Shown piece by piece: positions 1-9,663 of a stretch of 24,876 bases of DNA. Under the pieces are notes generated by a model. That model did no database searches, was not told the origin of the DNA, and saw only the letters and a list, made by a program, of their open reading frames with translations. The stretch spans positions 1 through 24,876 of the forward strand of contig JBBPTG010000319.1 of assembly GCA_038093975.1 (NCBI GenBank), written 5' to 3'. The position numbers and the translations under genes were made by a program. The stretch is from Chalciporus piperatus (Eukaryota; Basidiomycota; Agaricomycetes; Boletales; Boletaceae). How positions within the stretch are numbered: the stretch's first letter is position 1; every line of letters begins with the position of its first letter.

Positions 1-2
1 AT

Positions 3-1589
3 CACGTTGTTCCGGGATCAGACCATCCTGACGTAGATGTTTTTGAAGTCCCGCAAGGAGGGTCAGCTGGATATGCAGAGAACCTTATGAAGATCATATC
101 TGTCGGAAACCAAACTCAATGGGATAGGACGAAAACACTGACCGGCCTCACTAAGCCCCCACTTATCCTCGGTCTCCGACCCCCTCGATCCCTCGGTGTT
201 CCCCTCTGTATGACTACTGACATAATGCATCTCGCCGGCAACCTTTCCGATCTCCTCATCTCACTCTGGCGCGGTTCCAATATTGACGCCACTGGAACAG
301 ATGATAAATCCACCTGGGACTGGGCAGTTCTCCGAGACCAAGCTATCTGGATTCGTCACGGCGCCGCTGTAGAGAAAACTGGCAGTTACCTGCCAGGTTC
401 TTTCGACCGTAAACCACGCAACATCGCAGAGAAAATCAACACGCAGTACAAAACTTGGGAATTCCAGCTATATACATTCGGATACGCACCTATCCTTCTC
501 TACGACATCTTACCGCTCCAATACTGGACTCACTTTTGCAAGCTCGTTCGAGGATTCCAACTTGTTTGTCAGCACTCGCTCACTCAAGAGCAGCTTCAAG
601 AAGCGCACGCTCTCTTGTGTACATGGGAACTCGAGTTCGAGACGACATACTATCAACTAAGACATGACCGTACTCACTTTGTACGACCCGCCGTCCATCA
701 AGTCGTTCATTTAGTTCCCGAGATCGTCCAAAAAGGCCCGCCCATATGCTATGCCCAATGGACCATGGAGCGCACGATAGGAAACCTCGGACAGGAGATC
801 AGACAGCCATTACATCCATACGCTAATCTTGCACGAGAGGGAGTACGAAGATGTAGAGTTAATGCCTTGATATCTATTCTCCCCGAGCTCAATCCTTCGA
901 CGGCACCCGAGTCCAATGGCCAGGATCTAGGCGATGGCTATGCGCTTCTTCGCAAGCGAGCCAAATATCCTAGCCTTCCCGATCCAACTGTCGCCGGGTG
1001 TATTGCTCCCTTCCTCGCTCCTGGACAGGATATGCCTCGAATCACTCGATGGGCGCGTTTACAGTTACCTAACGGACAGAGGGCCCGCTCGTTCTGGCGT
1101 GAGTCACTCATCTCGCCCAATAAACTTCGAGTCTCTCGCAATGTGAAGGTATGTTGCGTGGTTCTCATTGCTGGTATAATTCTAACTGTCTTGCAGTTTG
1201 AACAAGACGGCAAGATTCGTTGTGGTGAAGTTCAATTTTTCACTCAAGTCTCGGTTAGAAACAATGACGGAAATTATGTTTTCCGTAATATCGCCATCAT
1301 ACGCCCATACTCCGAACCACATCCGGTATTACTCAAACTTTCCTCTCAAGTCCTTGCTGCTTCGAGTCTGCTAGAGGATACCACTGCAATAGATGTCAAG
1401 ACTATTTGCAGTGTCGTAGCTATGATACCTATCAATATTACACTACCGCACACGGATGTAGAGGTAGCTCGGTTCTGTATGCTTGAACGTCCTGGTTTTA
1501 GTATATCTGACTTTGGAGTACCTTACAATGCTCGGGACGAGGACGAGGACGAAGACGGGGAGGCTGACATGGACGACGCTGTAGAGTAG
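3..1589 (+). CDS. Tnp2-type transposase, C-terminal part (5' partial)
   Basis: The frame is open from base 3, so the N-terminal half lies outside the window; the first internal ATG is at 87. It should catalyse cut-and-paste transposition in the nucleus. Family-type blocks, in order: TTDIMHLAGNLSDLLISLWR (about 211-270), LPGSFDRKPRNIAEKIN, QWTMERTIGNLGQEIRQPLHPYANLAREG, DLGDGYALLRKRAKYP and RWARLQLPNGQRARSFW. A 48-nt intron fits at 1149-1196 (GTATGT...TTGCAG). It is a multiple of three and has no stop, so an unspliced reading stays open, but splicing gives the family-like join SRNVK-FEQDGKIR. The tail is acidic (DEDEDEDGEADMDD) and ends at TAG 1587-1589. About 512 residues are visible and no break was seen. 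The assignment comes from remembered family motifs; how far the catalytic DDE core extends into the visible part is uncertain. Confidence 0.82.
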   Translation, partial: HVVPGSDHPDVDVFEVPQGGSAGYAENLMKIISVGNQTQWDRTKTLTGLTKPPLILGLRPPRSLGVPLCMTTDIMHLAGNLSDLLISLWRGSNIDATGTDDKSTWDWAVLRDQAIWIRHGAAVEKTGSYLPGSFDRKPRNIAEKINTQYKTWEFQLYTFGYAPILLYDILPLQYWTHFCKLVRGFQLVCQHSLTQEQLQEAHALLCTWELEFETTYYQLRHDRTHFVRPAVHQVVHLVPEIVQKGPPICYAQWTMERTIGNLGQEIRQPLHPYANLAREGVRRCRVNALISILPELNPSTAPESNGQDLGDGYALLRKRAKYPSLPDPTVAGCIAPFLAPGQDMPRITRWARLQLPNGQRARSFWRESLISPNKLRVSRNVKVCCVVLIAGIILTVLQFEQDGKIRCGEVQFFTQVSVRNNDGNYVFRNIAIIRPYSEPHPVLLKLSSQVLAASSLLEDTTAIDVKTICSVVAMIPINITLPHTDVEVARFCMLERPGFSISDFGVPYNARDEDEDEDGEADMDDAVE

Positions 1590-1625
1590 CGTATGATACA
1601 CTTGATTTACATCTACTCGAGTACA

Positions 1626-2462
1626 CTATGCCAATCGCAATCGCTTCACATACTTCTCTCTAATCTCTTCGCGCGATACCTGCCGCTTTCCGCTCTCAAT
1701 TGCAATTTGAGATGTCTCAAATGGACGTACGAGATACTTTGCCGAAGATCGAGGTACGCGAACCGAAGTGGGATCGGGAACAGTGAGTAAGCGGCATGGT
1801 AAGATGGGGCAACTACAATATAAGCTCAGTCGTCAGAACTTGAACTTCACGCGCACGTTTCGAGATTAAACTCACCTGATGGCTTGATCGAGATCTGCTG
1901 CTGTGATTTGGACTTGCTCTGAGTCGTCTTCGAGCTTGATTGGATCAGGGATCTCGAGTTTGACATGCATATTTTCTTCCTCTTTGACATCTGCCACTGG
2001 ATCCACCGTGTTGTCGGTTTGGGTTTGCCTATCGGGCATGTCAGTGGGCGTGTCATATGGCTAAAGTAGTTACCTGCACTGTATTTGTTTCAACCCTGTT
2101 TTTCTTCACACGGAGAACAATTTTCTATGAGAGAGGTCAATTAAGGGTTCGTATAGTACTAATGATCTAGACTCACCTTATGTCCAGGCTTCTGCACATC
2201 GAGCACGAACGTGTATAGGTCCCATGCAGAGACAATGTCCTCGATATCAAGGACAACAACTTCTTCGGACATATGAATCACCGGCGCTTTTAGGATAATC
2301 GGTAAACCCTCGAGGAGCGACATATTGACAGAGATGGCTACGCGTACTGTAACGCCAACTTGAAGCTGTACGGCATTTCCCAGCAGAGTTAGGTGGTACT
2401 GTATATTCCCTGTCGTACCCTTCCATGTACACTTTGGCTACATACTCATCCTTCCTGTACAT
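1626..2462 (-). pseudogene. Decayed spliced gene of unknown function inside the Tnp2 element
   Basis: I do not recognise the product. On the minus strand, coding-like segments are joined by good splice sites: 2177-2323 or longer (from MSLLEGLP to DVQKPGHK), 2074-2124 (KIVLRVKKNR...), 1876-2028 (acidic, VKLEIPDPIKLEDDSEQ) and 1626-1812 (ending EKYVKRLRLA, TAG at 1628-1626). Introns at 2125-2176, 2029-2073 and 1813-1875 all start GT and end AG. Exon 3 joins exon 4 in frame, but exon 2 to exon 3 needs a frame change. Upstream, the reading QYHLTLLGNAVQLQVGV runs back to about 2400 in one frame, while MYRKDEYVAKVYMEGYDRE (ATG at 2462) lies in another. At least two frame breaks are therefore implied unless I have misplaced splice sites. 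The ATG is only 20 bp from the divergent companion start at 2483. Confidence 0.5.
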
Positions 2463-2482
2463 ATTTCGCCGCTTCAGTCAAA

Positions 2483-2642
2483 ATGAACACTTCAAATACC
2501 TTTGACTTCTCTGCTTTTAATCGTGTAAACCCTTCTTACTCTACTAATACTCACGCGCTCGGCTATAGTGTCATTCCTGCTGGCTTCATTTCAGATGACA
2601 ACGAGGTACCCGGACACAGCAACCCCATATTCTCAGTACCTA
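2483..2642 (+). pseudogene. Tnp2-element companion gene, 5' part, cut by the insertion
   Basis: ATG at 2483 opens MNTSNTFDFSAFNRVNPSY and runs 53 codons to PIFSVP, where the frame enters the inverted repeat of the inserted element and stops at a TGA about 9 codons later. This is the first part of exon 1; the rest is at 11778-11800. Joining 2642 (with one TA retained) to 11778 continues the frame as SVP-NHHHTLSQ, then reaches a GTAAGT donor at 11801. The start is chosen because it is the first Met followed by coding-like sequence; an upstream in-frame Met at 2393 overlaps the decayed minus-strand gene and is less likely. Confidence 0.72.
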
Positions 2643-3592
2643 CATCAGCAAGACTGCAAAAAGTCTGAAGTTACTGGATTGACTGGATCAGTTAAATCAG
2701 TAGTCCAGTGGCCCAGTAACCAGTAATTTCAGTAGTTTCAGTAGTTTCAGTAACCTAGTCACCCAGTCATCAAGTAGTTTCAGTAGTCTTAGTAACCCAG
2801 TGGCCTAGTGGCCCAGTCATCCAGTCATTTCAGTAGCTTCAGTAGCTCAGTCATTCAGTCATCCAGTAGTCTCAGTAGTCTCAGTCATCCAGCAGCCCAG
2901 TCATCCAGTCATCCAGTCATTTCAGTAGTCCCAGTAGCTCAGTCATCCAGTCATCCAGTCATTTCAGTGGTCTCATTAGTCCAGTGGCCAAGTGTTCCAG
3001 TTATCCAGTAGTTCCAGTAACCCAGCAGCCCAGTCATCAAGTCATCCAGTTACTTCAGTAGTCTCAGTAGCCCAGTCATTCAGTCATTCAGTCATCCAGT
3101 AGTTCCAGTAACCCAGCATCCCAGTCATCCAGTCATCCAGTAGTTCCAGTAACCCAGCAGCCCAGTCATCCAATCATCCAGTCACTTCAGTAGTCTCAGT
3201 AGCTCAGTAGCCCAGTGTTCCAGTCATCCAGACATCTCAGTAGCCTAGTAGCTCAGTTTCCCAGTCATGTAGTCATCTCAGCAGCCTAGTAGCCCAGTGC
3301 CCTAGTTATCCAGCAATCCAGTTGTCTCATTACTCCAGCCATCCAGTATTCCAGTATTCCAGTAATCTAATCACTCAGTGGTCCAGTAATCCAGTCACTC
3401 CAGTCACTCCAGTCACACAAGTCACACAAGTCACTCCAGTAATCCAGTCACCTCAGTAATCCAGTCACTCCAGTAATCCAGTCATCCTGTGGTCCAGTAA
3501 ACCAGTCACTTCAGTCACACCAGTCATACCAGTTATCCAGTTACCCAGCCCTCAGCTCACCCAATCACTCCAGTACTACTCAGTCATCTAAT
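2643..3592 (+). repeat. Left inverted arm, CCAGT-rich subterminal repeats
   Basis: After about 66 bp of unique-looking terminal repeat, the arm is a degenerate array of 5-15 bp motifs such as CCAGTAATCCAGTCA and CAGTAGTTTCAGT. Segment 3185-3394 matches the reverse complement of about 11430-11640 nearly base for base (AGTAGCTCAGTAGCCCAGTG and following), so this is a true inverted repeat and not just similar composition. The left arm is about 400 bp longer than the right, mostly from expansion of the repeats at about 2700-3180. Confidence 0.8.
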
Positions 3593-3639
3593 AGAGTCAT
3601 TCTAATTAGTGACATTTTATAATCATTCATAGGATGGAT

Positions 3640-4275
3640 TATAGCTAAAGTCCACAAAAATGTGTACTAAAAGTGTAGTTAACAATGTGGGAAAGGGTAT
3701 TAGGATTGAGTGTAGTGAAGTGTACAAAAAAGCGTAGTAAAAGTGTAGTTACAAGTGTGGGAAAGTATAGCTAGATTGAGTGAGCAAAGTGTACAAAAAA
3801 GCGTAGTAAAAGTGTAGTCAAGAGTGTGGGAAAGTGTAGCTAGATTGAGTGTAGCAAAAGTGTACAAAAAAGCGTAGTAAAAGTGTAGTGAAATGTGTGG
3901 GAAAGTGTGTAGTGATAGAGTGTAGCTAAAGTGGACAAAAAAGTGTACTAAAAGTGTAGTTACAAGTGTAGTGATTGAGTGTAGCAAAGTGTAACAAAAA
4001 AGCGTAGTAAAACTTGAATCAAATGTGTAGGAAAGTGTAGCTAGATTGAGTGTAACAAAAGTGTACAAAAAAGCGTAGTAAATGTGTAGTTACAAGTGTG
4101 GGAAAGTGTATTAGGTTAGAGTGTAGCAAAAGTGTACAAAAAAGCGCAGTAAGTGTGTAGTTACAAGTGTAGCAAAGTATGTGGAGATCAAACCTATTGA
4201 AAGTGTACAAAAAGCATACACAAGTGTACAAAAAATATGGTAGCTATCTAGTGTAGGAGATCCTAATAAAGTGTA
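3640..4275 (+). repeat. Tandem array, about 70-bp unit, 8-9 diverged copies
   Basis: The unit begins GTGTACAAAAAAGCGTAGTA and continues through AAGTGTAGTTACAAGTGTGG to a GATTGAGTGTAGCAAA end. Copies start near 3650, 3720, 3789, 3860, 3930, 3989, 4061, 4131 and 4201, the last two shortened. It lies just inside the left arm of the inverted-repeat element and has no counterpart in the right half. No gene is present; minus-strand reading frames across it (Tyr/Thr/Leu/Phe-rich) are repeat translations. Confidence 0.85.
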
Positions 4276-4340
4276 GCCACATTTCCCTAATGCTCGGACT
4301 TGACACAAAATCCGCGCGAAAAAGTCACGTGACCATGTTG

Positions 4341-4386
4341 CATCCTCTCCTCCATCCACCATCATCCCCATATCATCGCGCAACGC
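4341..4386 (+). repeat. Split direct repeat A1 (46 bp)
   Basis: The sequence starts CATCCTCTCC and ends GCGCAACGC; it is identical to 9947-9992 over 46 bp and differs immediately outside on both sides. It marks the latest possible 5' end of the retrotransposon and lies just before the gag start codon. Confidence 0.8.
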
Positions 4387-4394
4387 ATCCCGCC

Positions 4395-6541
4395 ATGCCC
4401 GCTGCTTTCTTCACTCGCACTCCTCCTACTCGTCCTGGACAGGCCGCCCCTCCGGCACCCTCTGGTGAGCCCGAAGACGCTGATCTTGACTCACTCTCCG
4501 AAGATGGGGACGAAGCCCACTCTGGGTCTCTCGATCCCGCCGCCGTTGAGGTCGTCCTCATGGAATCATCTGGGTCGCTCCTTCAATCCCCTCAAGTTGG
4601 AAATCGCCGTGCTCGTAATCTTTCGTCTCCCATGCCTCCAAGTACTGCCACCATGGGCCCTTCGGTCGCACCGCCTTCTAAGAGGTCCCGCCAGGTAGCT
4701 GCGGCCGCCACTGCGCCAGCTGTCGGTCCCAAGACTCGCTCGAAAGGTCCCGTGTCGACTTCTCCCTTGAAGGATCCCCAGCAATCGATTATTCAACATA
4801 TCCCTACTCCGGGTTCCTCTAGCACCCTCACGCCATCTTCCGCAGCTCTCGCTCCACCCGCCGTGCCAGCCGTCGCCCCACCTGCAGCTCCGAAAACCCC
4901 AAAGCGTGCTCCTGTCGACAAAGGCAAAGGTAAGGCTAAATCTCCAGGACCTTCGGGACCCCCATCGATCACTTTGAATCCCGCTCCTCCCTCGTTTCCT
5001 GCCTCTACTTCCACAATGCCTGCCTCCACTTCTGGTCTTGGCGTTCCTAGCTCCACCTCCTTGTCGGGGCTTGGTATCCCAGGCGCAGCCCCTTCATTGT
5101 CGGGTTTAGGACTCTCGCCCCATGCCGTCTCTCCCCAATCCATGTCTCGGGATGACCTGGAGGCGATTGTCCTCTCGCTGTTAGATCGTCAATCTCGTGC
5201 CGCCCCTCCTGCCTTTACTTTGAGCACTGCTGGTCAGTCATCCTCTTCACACCTCCCTGCCTCGTTTTTTCCTTCTCTCTGGGCTATTCAACGTCCCGCT
5301 TGCTTATCATCTTCCCTCTTGCTTATCGATCCACACGTATTCTCTTCCTCTTGCTTATTGCCTTACTTCTCATTCGACTTCTCAACGTCTCCCATGCGTA
5401 TTTTTCTTCTTCTTGCTTATCGCCTTCCTTGCGCTTACCACATCGTTTTTCGTCTTTGCTTATTCTCATGCTTATACCTCTTTTTTCCTCAGCTTCGCCT
5501 TCTCGGGGAACTGTCCCTGATGCTTCCAGCTTACTCAGTCTCCTCCCTCGTCCTCGTCCCCCTCCCTTGTCCGCTCCCCCTTCAGCAGGTCTTTCGCGTC
5601 GTATTGATCCAAGCGATCTGATCGACCATCCTTACGTCGTCAAGGCCTTGCGAGAAGGCTGGACTGATCACATCCCTATTCACTGCCTAGCCACGGCATC
5701 CTCTCGCGCATTTGCTCATTTCACTGGCGTACTTCCTACTGTCAAGGATTCTGACGAAATTCTTATGACTCGCGAAGAATACCGGCAGGCCGCTGCCATC
5801 TTTCCTCGCCTTATACGCTCTCACCTTGCGAACCCCAATTCTGAGGCTATCGCTGCTGCCTTCGAACTTCATTTTTCTCGCATTACTTCTTCGCATGATT
5901 TCTCTATCCATTTCGAGACCTGGAAGCTTTACTGCATCCAGCTTCGTAAGGTCTACTGGCAAAATTCCTCGCTATACAACCCTGCTGATTTCCACGAGAG
6001 CCTCTTCGCTTTCTGCTCTCGCCAACTGGGTTCTTCCAAGGACGCTTCGCGCGATGCTCGCCTCGAGGCTACTACCTCGCGTCTTAACGCCTTGGAGTCC
6101 CTTCTGGCCCGTGGTAACAGTTCCTTTCGTCCGCTCGCCTCACGCTCGCCCTTTCCGTCCTCTTCCAGTTCGTCGTCCTCTAGTGGACCAGTGGCTTCTT
6201 CCTCTTCCTCTTCCCTCCTCACCTCTGCCAGTGTCTCCTCCGCATCCTCATCTCATGGTGCCACATCGTTCCGTGCCCCCTTTCCTTACAACGCCGAGCG
6301 GCATGGTAAATGCTTCGTGTGCCTCCGTGGTCACCTCACGAAGGAATGTCCTTCCCCTTCCAATGGGTGGGTCTCCCGCAACCCTAAGGGGGTCTGGGTC
6401 GATGCCCAGGGCCGTTCTTATTGCTACAACTGGAACGGTGTTCGCGGTTGTTCCTCCGGCGGTGTCGAGTGCAAACATCGCCACCTCTGCACCGTGTGCG
6501 GTTCCTCTGAGCACAATGCGCAGGGGCACACTTCCGCCTGA
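4395..6541 (+). CDS. gag: Gag-like protein of the Ngaro-type element
   Basis: Two exons, 4395-5232 and 5493-6541, give 628 residues. The 260-nt intron (GTCAGT...CCTCAG) joins STA to ASPSRGTV in frame. ATG 4395 (MPAAFFTRTPPTRPG) is the first Met wholly inside the element; ATG 4335 is in frame but lies outside A1. Order: an acidic, Pro/Ser/Ala-rich N-terminus with a Lys-rich stretch (KGKGKAK); a helical capsid-like region after the intron (DPSDLIDHPYVVKALREGW ... FETWKLYCIQLRKVYW); a long Ser run; then two zinc-binding motifs, CFVCLRGHLTKEC (CCHC-like) and CYNWNGVRGC...CKHRHLCTVC (Cys/His-rich). It should package the RNA. Its 3' end overlaps the pol start by 26 bp in another frame. Capsid function is inferred from position and zinc motifs. 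Confidence 0.82.
5233..5492 (+). other. Gag intron with repeated TTGCTTAT motif
   Basis: A 260-nt GT...AG interval that is strongly C/T-rich. TTGCTTAT occurs at 5300, 5319, 5351, 5413 and 5456, with a sixth partial copy near 5470. CTTAT fits the CTNAY branch-site pattern. This intron is about five times longer than nearly all others in the window. The intron call rests on the frame change across it and the family-like sequence resuming after AG at 5491-5492. Confidence 0.65.
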
Positions 6542-8269
6542 TGTCTTCCCAATCGTGACTCCCCTCATTCCCGAGAGATGGGAGGAGTTACTCCGTGCTT
6601 GCGGAGATGCCGTCTGGTCTCGCTTCTCCGATATTCCCCATGGTCTCCGTCATGGCTTCCGTCTAGGTGTTTCGTCTACCATTTCCACTACTTTCATGCC
6701 TGCAAATCATAAGTCCTCTCTCGAAAACTCCGATTTCATTACTGCACAAATCCAGAAGGAGATCGACGCTGGTCGGTACTCCGCTCCTTTCGAACCTTCT
6801 GTCTTCGAGGCCTCCTTCGGCCCTTTTCGCACATCTCCTCTCGGTGTCGTGTTTCATTCTGTCACCGCAAAACCTCGCCTTATCCAAGATCATTCCTTTC
6901 CTCGTGACCATCCTCTTCTTCACTCCATCAACTCCGAAATCAGTTCTTCCTCGTTTCCGTGTGATTGGGGGTCCTTCTCTGACTGTTTTCTCCTCGTCGC
7001 CCGTGCACCTGAAGGATCTGAAGCTGCCGTCTTCGATGTCGATGCTGCGCATCGTCGCATGCCTGTGGCTCCGCAGGATCGTCTGCATGTTTGTGTACAT
7101 TGGAACGGCAAGGTTCATGCCGACCATTGTTGCTGCTTCGGATGCTCTAGCTCTTCGGGCATCTTCGGGCACTGCGCAGACGGCATCACCTGCATTTACC
7201 GCTTCAAGTCTGTCGAGGACATGATCAACTGGGCCGACGACTTTATATTCTTCCGTTATCCCGTAATCGATCCCGTCACTGGCTCTCGCACTGTCGGTTC
7301 TTTTCTCTCCATCCCTTTTTTCCGAGCGCTCGCTCTAACTTCTCTCTCCCCCAGTTTCGTTATGACGCTTCGCTTATATGGGAGACCGCATCCTATCTTG
7401 GCTGGCCTTGGGCCGAGAAGAAGTTTATCGACTTCTCAACTTCGTTTCCCTACTTGGGCTTCATCTGGAACCTCGCCGACAAGACTGTGTCCCTTCCCAG
7501 CACCAAGAAATCCAAGTATCTCCTCCGCCTTGACGCATGGCGCTCCTCCTCGATTGTGTCTCATCACGATTGTGAGATTTTGATCGGGACGCTTAACCAC
7601 TGCTCCGTCGTTCTCGACGGGGCTCGTTCTCGTCTTCCGGCACTGTACAGGTTCGCTGCATCGTTTCGCCATGTTTCCCCTTTCGCACGTCGCAAGGTCC
7701 CGCACGCCGTTCTCGCTGACTTATCTTGGTGGCGCTCAAGCCTCTCCCGCGCACTGTGTGGCCGTTCCATCTTCCTGCCTCCAGGCACTCTCCCTGACCC
7801 TATCTTCGTGGATGCCTCCTCATCCTGGGGTATCGGGTTTGTTTTCCGAGACCGTGTTCTCGCCTGGCGCCTCTCCCCGAACTGGAAAGGCGACGGCCGT
7901 GACATTGGTTGGGCTGAAATGGTGGCCGTCGAGCTAGCGCTTCTCGCGATATCTGGCGCTGGTTATCGTGACGCGCACTTTGTGTTGCGTTCCGATAACC
8001 AAGGTGTTGTAGGTGCCCTCGCTTCTGGCGCTTCGCGGAACGATCAGCAAAATATGGTCCTTCGCCGTATCGTTAACGGTTTTCTTGAATCGCGCATCTG
8101 GTTCACCATATCGTATATCCGCTCCGCCGACAATCCAGCTGATGCGCCCTCTCGTGGCTCCTTCCCTGCCAGTCTACGCAATTTCTCTTGTACTCCTTCC
8201 TTGCCTGTGCCTCTTCGTCCTTTCCTTACCCTTGTCGCGGCTCCCACTGCCGCTAATACTGTGTCCTAG
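6516..8269 (+). CDS. pol: Reverse transcriptase-RNase H of the Ngaro-type element
   Basis: Exons 6516-7292 and 7355-8269 give 563 residues. ATG 6516 lies within the last codons of gag (TGA 6539-6541) in another frame, suggesting reinitiation or an alternative transcript. The RT domain shows HGLRHGFRLG, KPRLIQDHSFPRDHPLLHSIN, FDVDAAHRRMPV (first catalytic Asp, about residue 175) and WADDFIFF (Asp pair, about 241-242). A 62-nt intron (7293-7354, GTCGGT...CTAACT...CCCAG) removes a frame change and joins TGSRT to FRYDASLIWETASYLGWP. RNase H follows: PIFVDASSSWGIGF (Asp, about 411), GWAEMVAVELALLAI (Glu), VLRSDNQGVVGAL (Asp) and RSADNPADAPSRG. All key acidic residues are present. It copies the element RNA into DNA. 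The closest relatives I recall are Agaricomycete Ngaro elements. Confidence 0.85.
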
Positions 8270-8422
8270 TCCTAGTTGTGTCTCGCATTAGCATGATAAT
8301 AAACTTGTTGTACAATTGTTCAACCGTGCTCGTGTTCGCTTCTGTGGTCAGCCGCGCGATTCGTTAATACCGTCACTGTCTTTTCGTCAGCCTGCTTCTG
8401 CCTTCTGTGCTCTCTCTGCTCC

Positions 8423-9457
8423 ATGCCTTCGTATCTGGTCCCGCCTTCGGCTCGTTCACACCCCCATCTCAACGCTTCAATCCTCGATCTCCTGCCTCAT
8501 GCTTGGGCACCCTCTACCCTGAAGCTCTACCATCGTGGGGTGCAGCGCTTCCAGGCATTTTGCACCTCCCAAGGAATCGACACCTCGTTCGCGTTACCAG
8601 CGAGCGAATTCATCCTGTGCGCCTTCGTGGCCCACTCCGCTGGCTCTCGTTCAGGCGGTGCTATACGCTCCGATATCAGCGGCGTGCGAGCTTGGCATAT
8701 CATCAACGGTGCTCCATGGTCTGGTAGCCTTCGTCTCGACTATTCCCTCAAAGCTGCAGAGCGTCGTACCCCGTCCTCATCCCGTCTGGCCCCTCGTCCC
8801 CCTGTTACTCAAGAGATGCTCGATGTCCTGTGCACTTCCCTCTCCCCTGATGTTCCCTTGTTCGCCGCGGTGCGTGCAGCCGCTTGCGTCGCTTATTGGG
8901 GTCAATGCCGCCTCGGTGAAATCCTTCCCGACTCTTCCCCCCAATTCTCTGTCGCACGTTTCCCTTGTGTCTCATCTCTACAGCCTTGCACGGCCTCTGG
9001 CCTCTCCCGCATTTGCCACCTTCCTTTCACTAAGGTCGGCAAAGAGGCAGGTGAAGACATCTTCCTTGGTGCACAACGAGGTGCATCCAATACTCTCGCT
9101 GCCCTAGACCTGCATCTTGGGTTGAACACGCTCGACATGTCCTCGCATCTGTTCGCTTACTTCGATGGTTCTGCCTCGGTGCCGTTGACTCGGAGAAAGT
9201 TTCTTTCGGTATGTAACGCCGTGTGGTCTCCGCTCGGTTTCCCTGCCATTTCCGGTCATTGTTTCCGAATCGGTGGTACAACCGAACTTCTGCTGCGTGG
9301 TGTTCCCCCACACATCGTGCAGATGCTGGGTCGTTGGCGTTCGGACGCCTTCCTACGTTACTGGCGTTTCATCGAGGAGATCGCGCCTACACATGCCGTG
9401 CTGCTCGGAGACCGAGTCTCTTCCCTTCCCGCTGTCGCTCCCAGCCGCCGCCGTTGA
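8423..9457 (+). CDS. Tyrosine recombinase of the Ngaro-type element
   Basis: A single 344-residue frame, with ATG at 8423 (MPSYLVPPSARSHPHLN), 153 bp after pol. The N-terminal core-binding half (WAPSTLKLYHRGVQRFQAFC) resembles a SAM-like domain. The catalytic half has the family tetrad: Arg163 (YWGQCRLGEIL), a candidate Lys at 204 or 207 (FTKVGKEAGEDIF), His279-x-x-Arg282 (ISGHCFRIGGTTELLLRG), Trp305 in the second His position (LGRWRSDAF) and the nucleophile Tyr313 (FLRYWRF). It joins the circular cDNA to a chromosomal target through a 3'-phosphotyrosine intermediate. No break is visible, so the enzyme may be functional. No intron is needed. Confidence 0.88.
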   Translation: MPSYLVPPSARSHPHLNASILDLLPHAWAPSTLKLYHRGVQRFQAFCTSQGIDTSFALPASEFILCAFVAHSAGSRSGGAIRSDISGVRAWHIINGAPWSGSLRLDYSLKAAERRTPSSSRLAPRPPVTQEMLDVLCTSLSPDVPLFAAVRAAACVAYWGQCRLGEILPDSSPQFSVARFPCVSSLQPCTASGLSRICHLPFTKVGKEAGEDIFLGAQRGASNTLAALDLHLGLNTLDMSSHLFAYFDGSASVPLTRRKFLSVCNAVWSPLGFPAISGHCFRIGGTTELLLRGVPPHIVQMLGRWRSDAFLRYWRFIEEIAPTHAVLLGDRVSSLPAVAPSRRR

Positions 9458-9663
9458 GATCGTATTTTTTTTTTTTTCACTCGCTCGCACACATATTTGG
9501 ATCATTTCTTCTTATTAGTTGTTTCTGGTCTGCTCGCCCTGTGTTGCTATTCCTTAATTCTACTTGTGCACTTGTCCTCTCTCCTCGTTTGGGCTGCGCC
9601 TCGCTGAACCGTCCCTGGGTCGCCAGTGTCCTTCCTCGTCGCGTCCTTCGGACTGCGTGCTCT
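9458..9663 (+). other. Non-coding 3' tail of the Ngaro-type element
   Basis: Between the recombinase stop and repeat B1 lies C/T-rich sequence with a 13-14 nt T run at about 9464-9477. No gene is seen. Confidence 0.6.

Noticed and set aside
2700..3592. CCAGT-type repeats as a telomeric array
   Set aside because: Motifs are irregular and not the usual fungal TTAGGG type, and an inverted copy at 11250-11775 shows they belong to element arms.
3640..4275. Regular repeats resembling a CRISPR array
   Set aside because: Units are contiguous and diverged, with no fixed repeat plus unique-spacer pattern, and the surrounding genes are fungal.
3700..4383. Minus-strand Tyr/Leu/Phe-rich frames
   Set aside because: They are translations of the 70-bp tandem array and share its period.
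5826..6515. Upstream extension of the pol frame overlapping gag
   Set aside because: The open frame is Ser/Pro/Arg-rich without RT motifs; family-like sequence starts only near PDVFPIVTPLIPERWEELL, so ATG 6516 is preferred.
7355..7583. Continuation of the first pol frame to its own stop
   Set aside because: The reading after 7292 loses RT/RNase H character, whereas the spliced frame keeps it.
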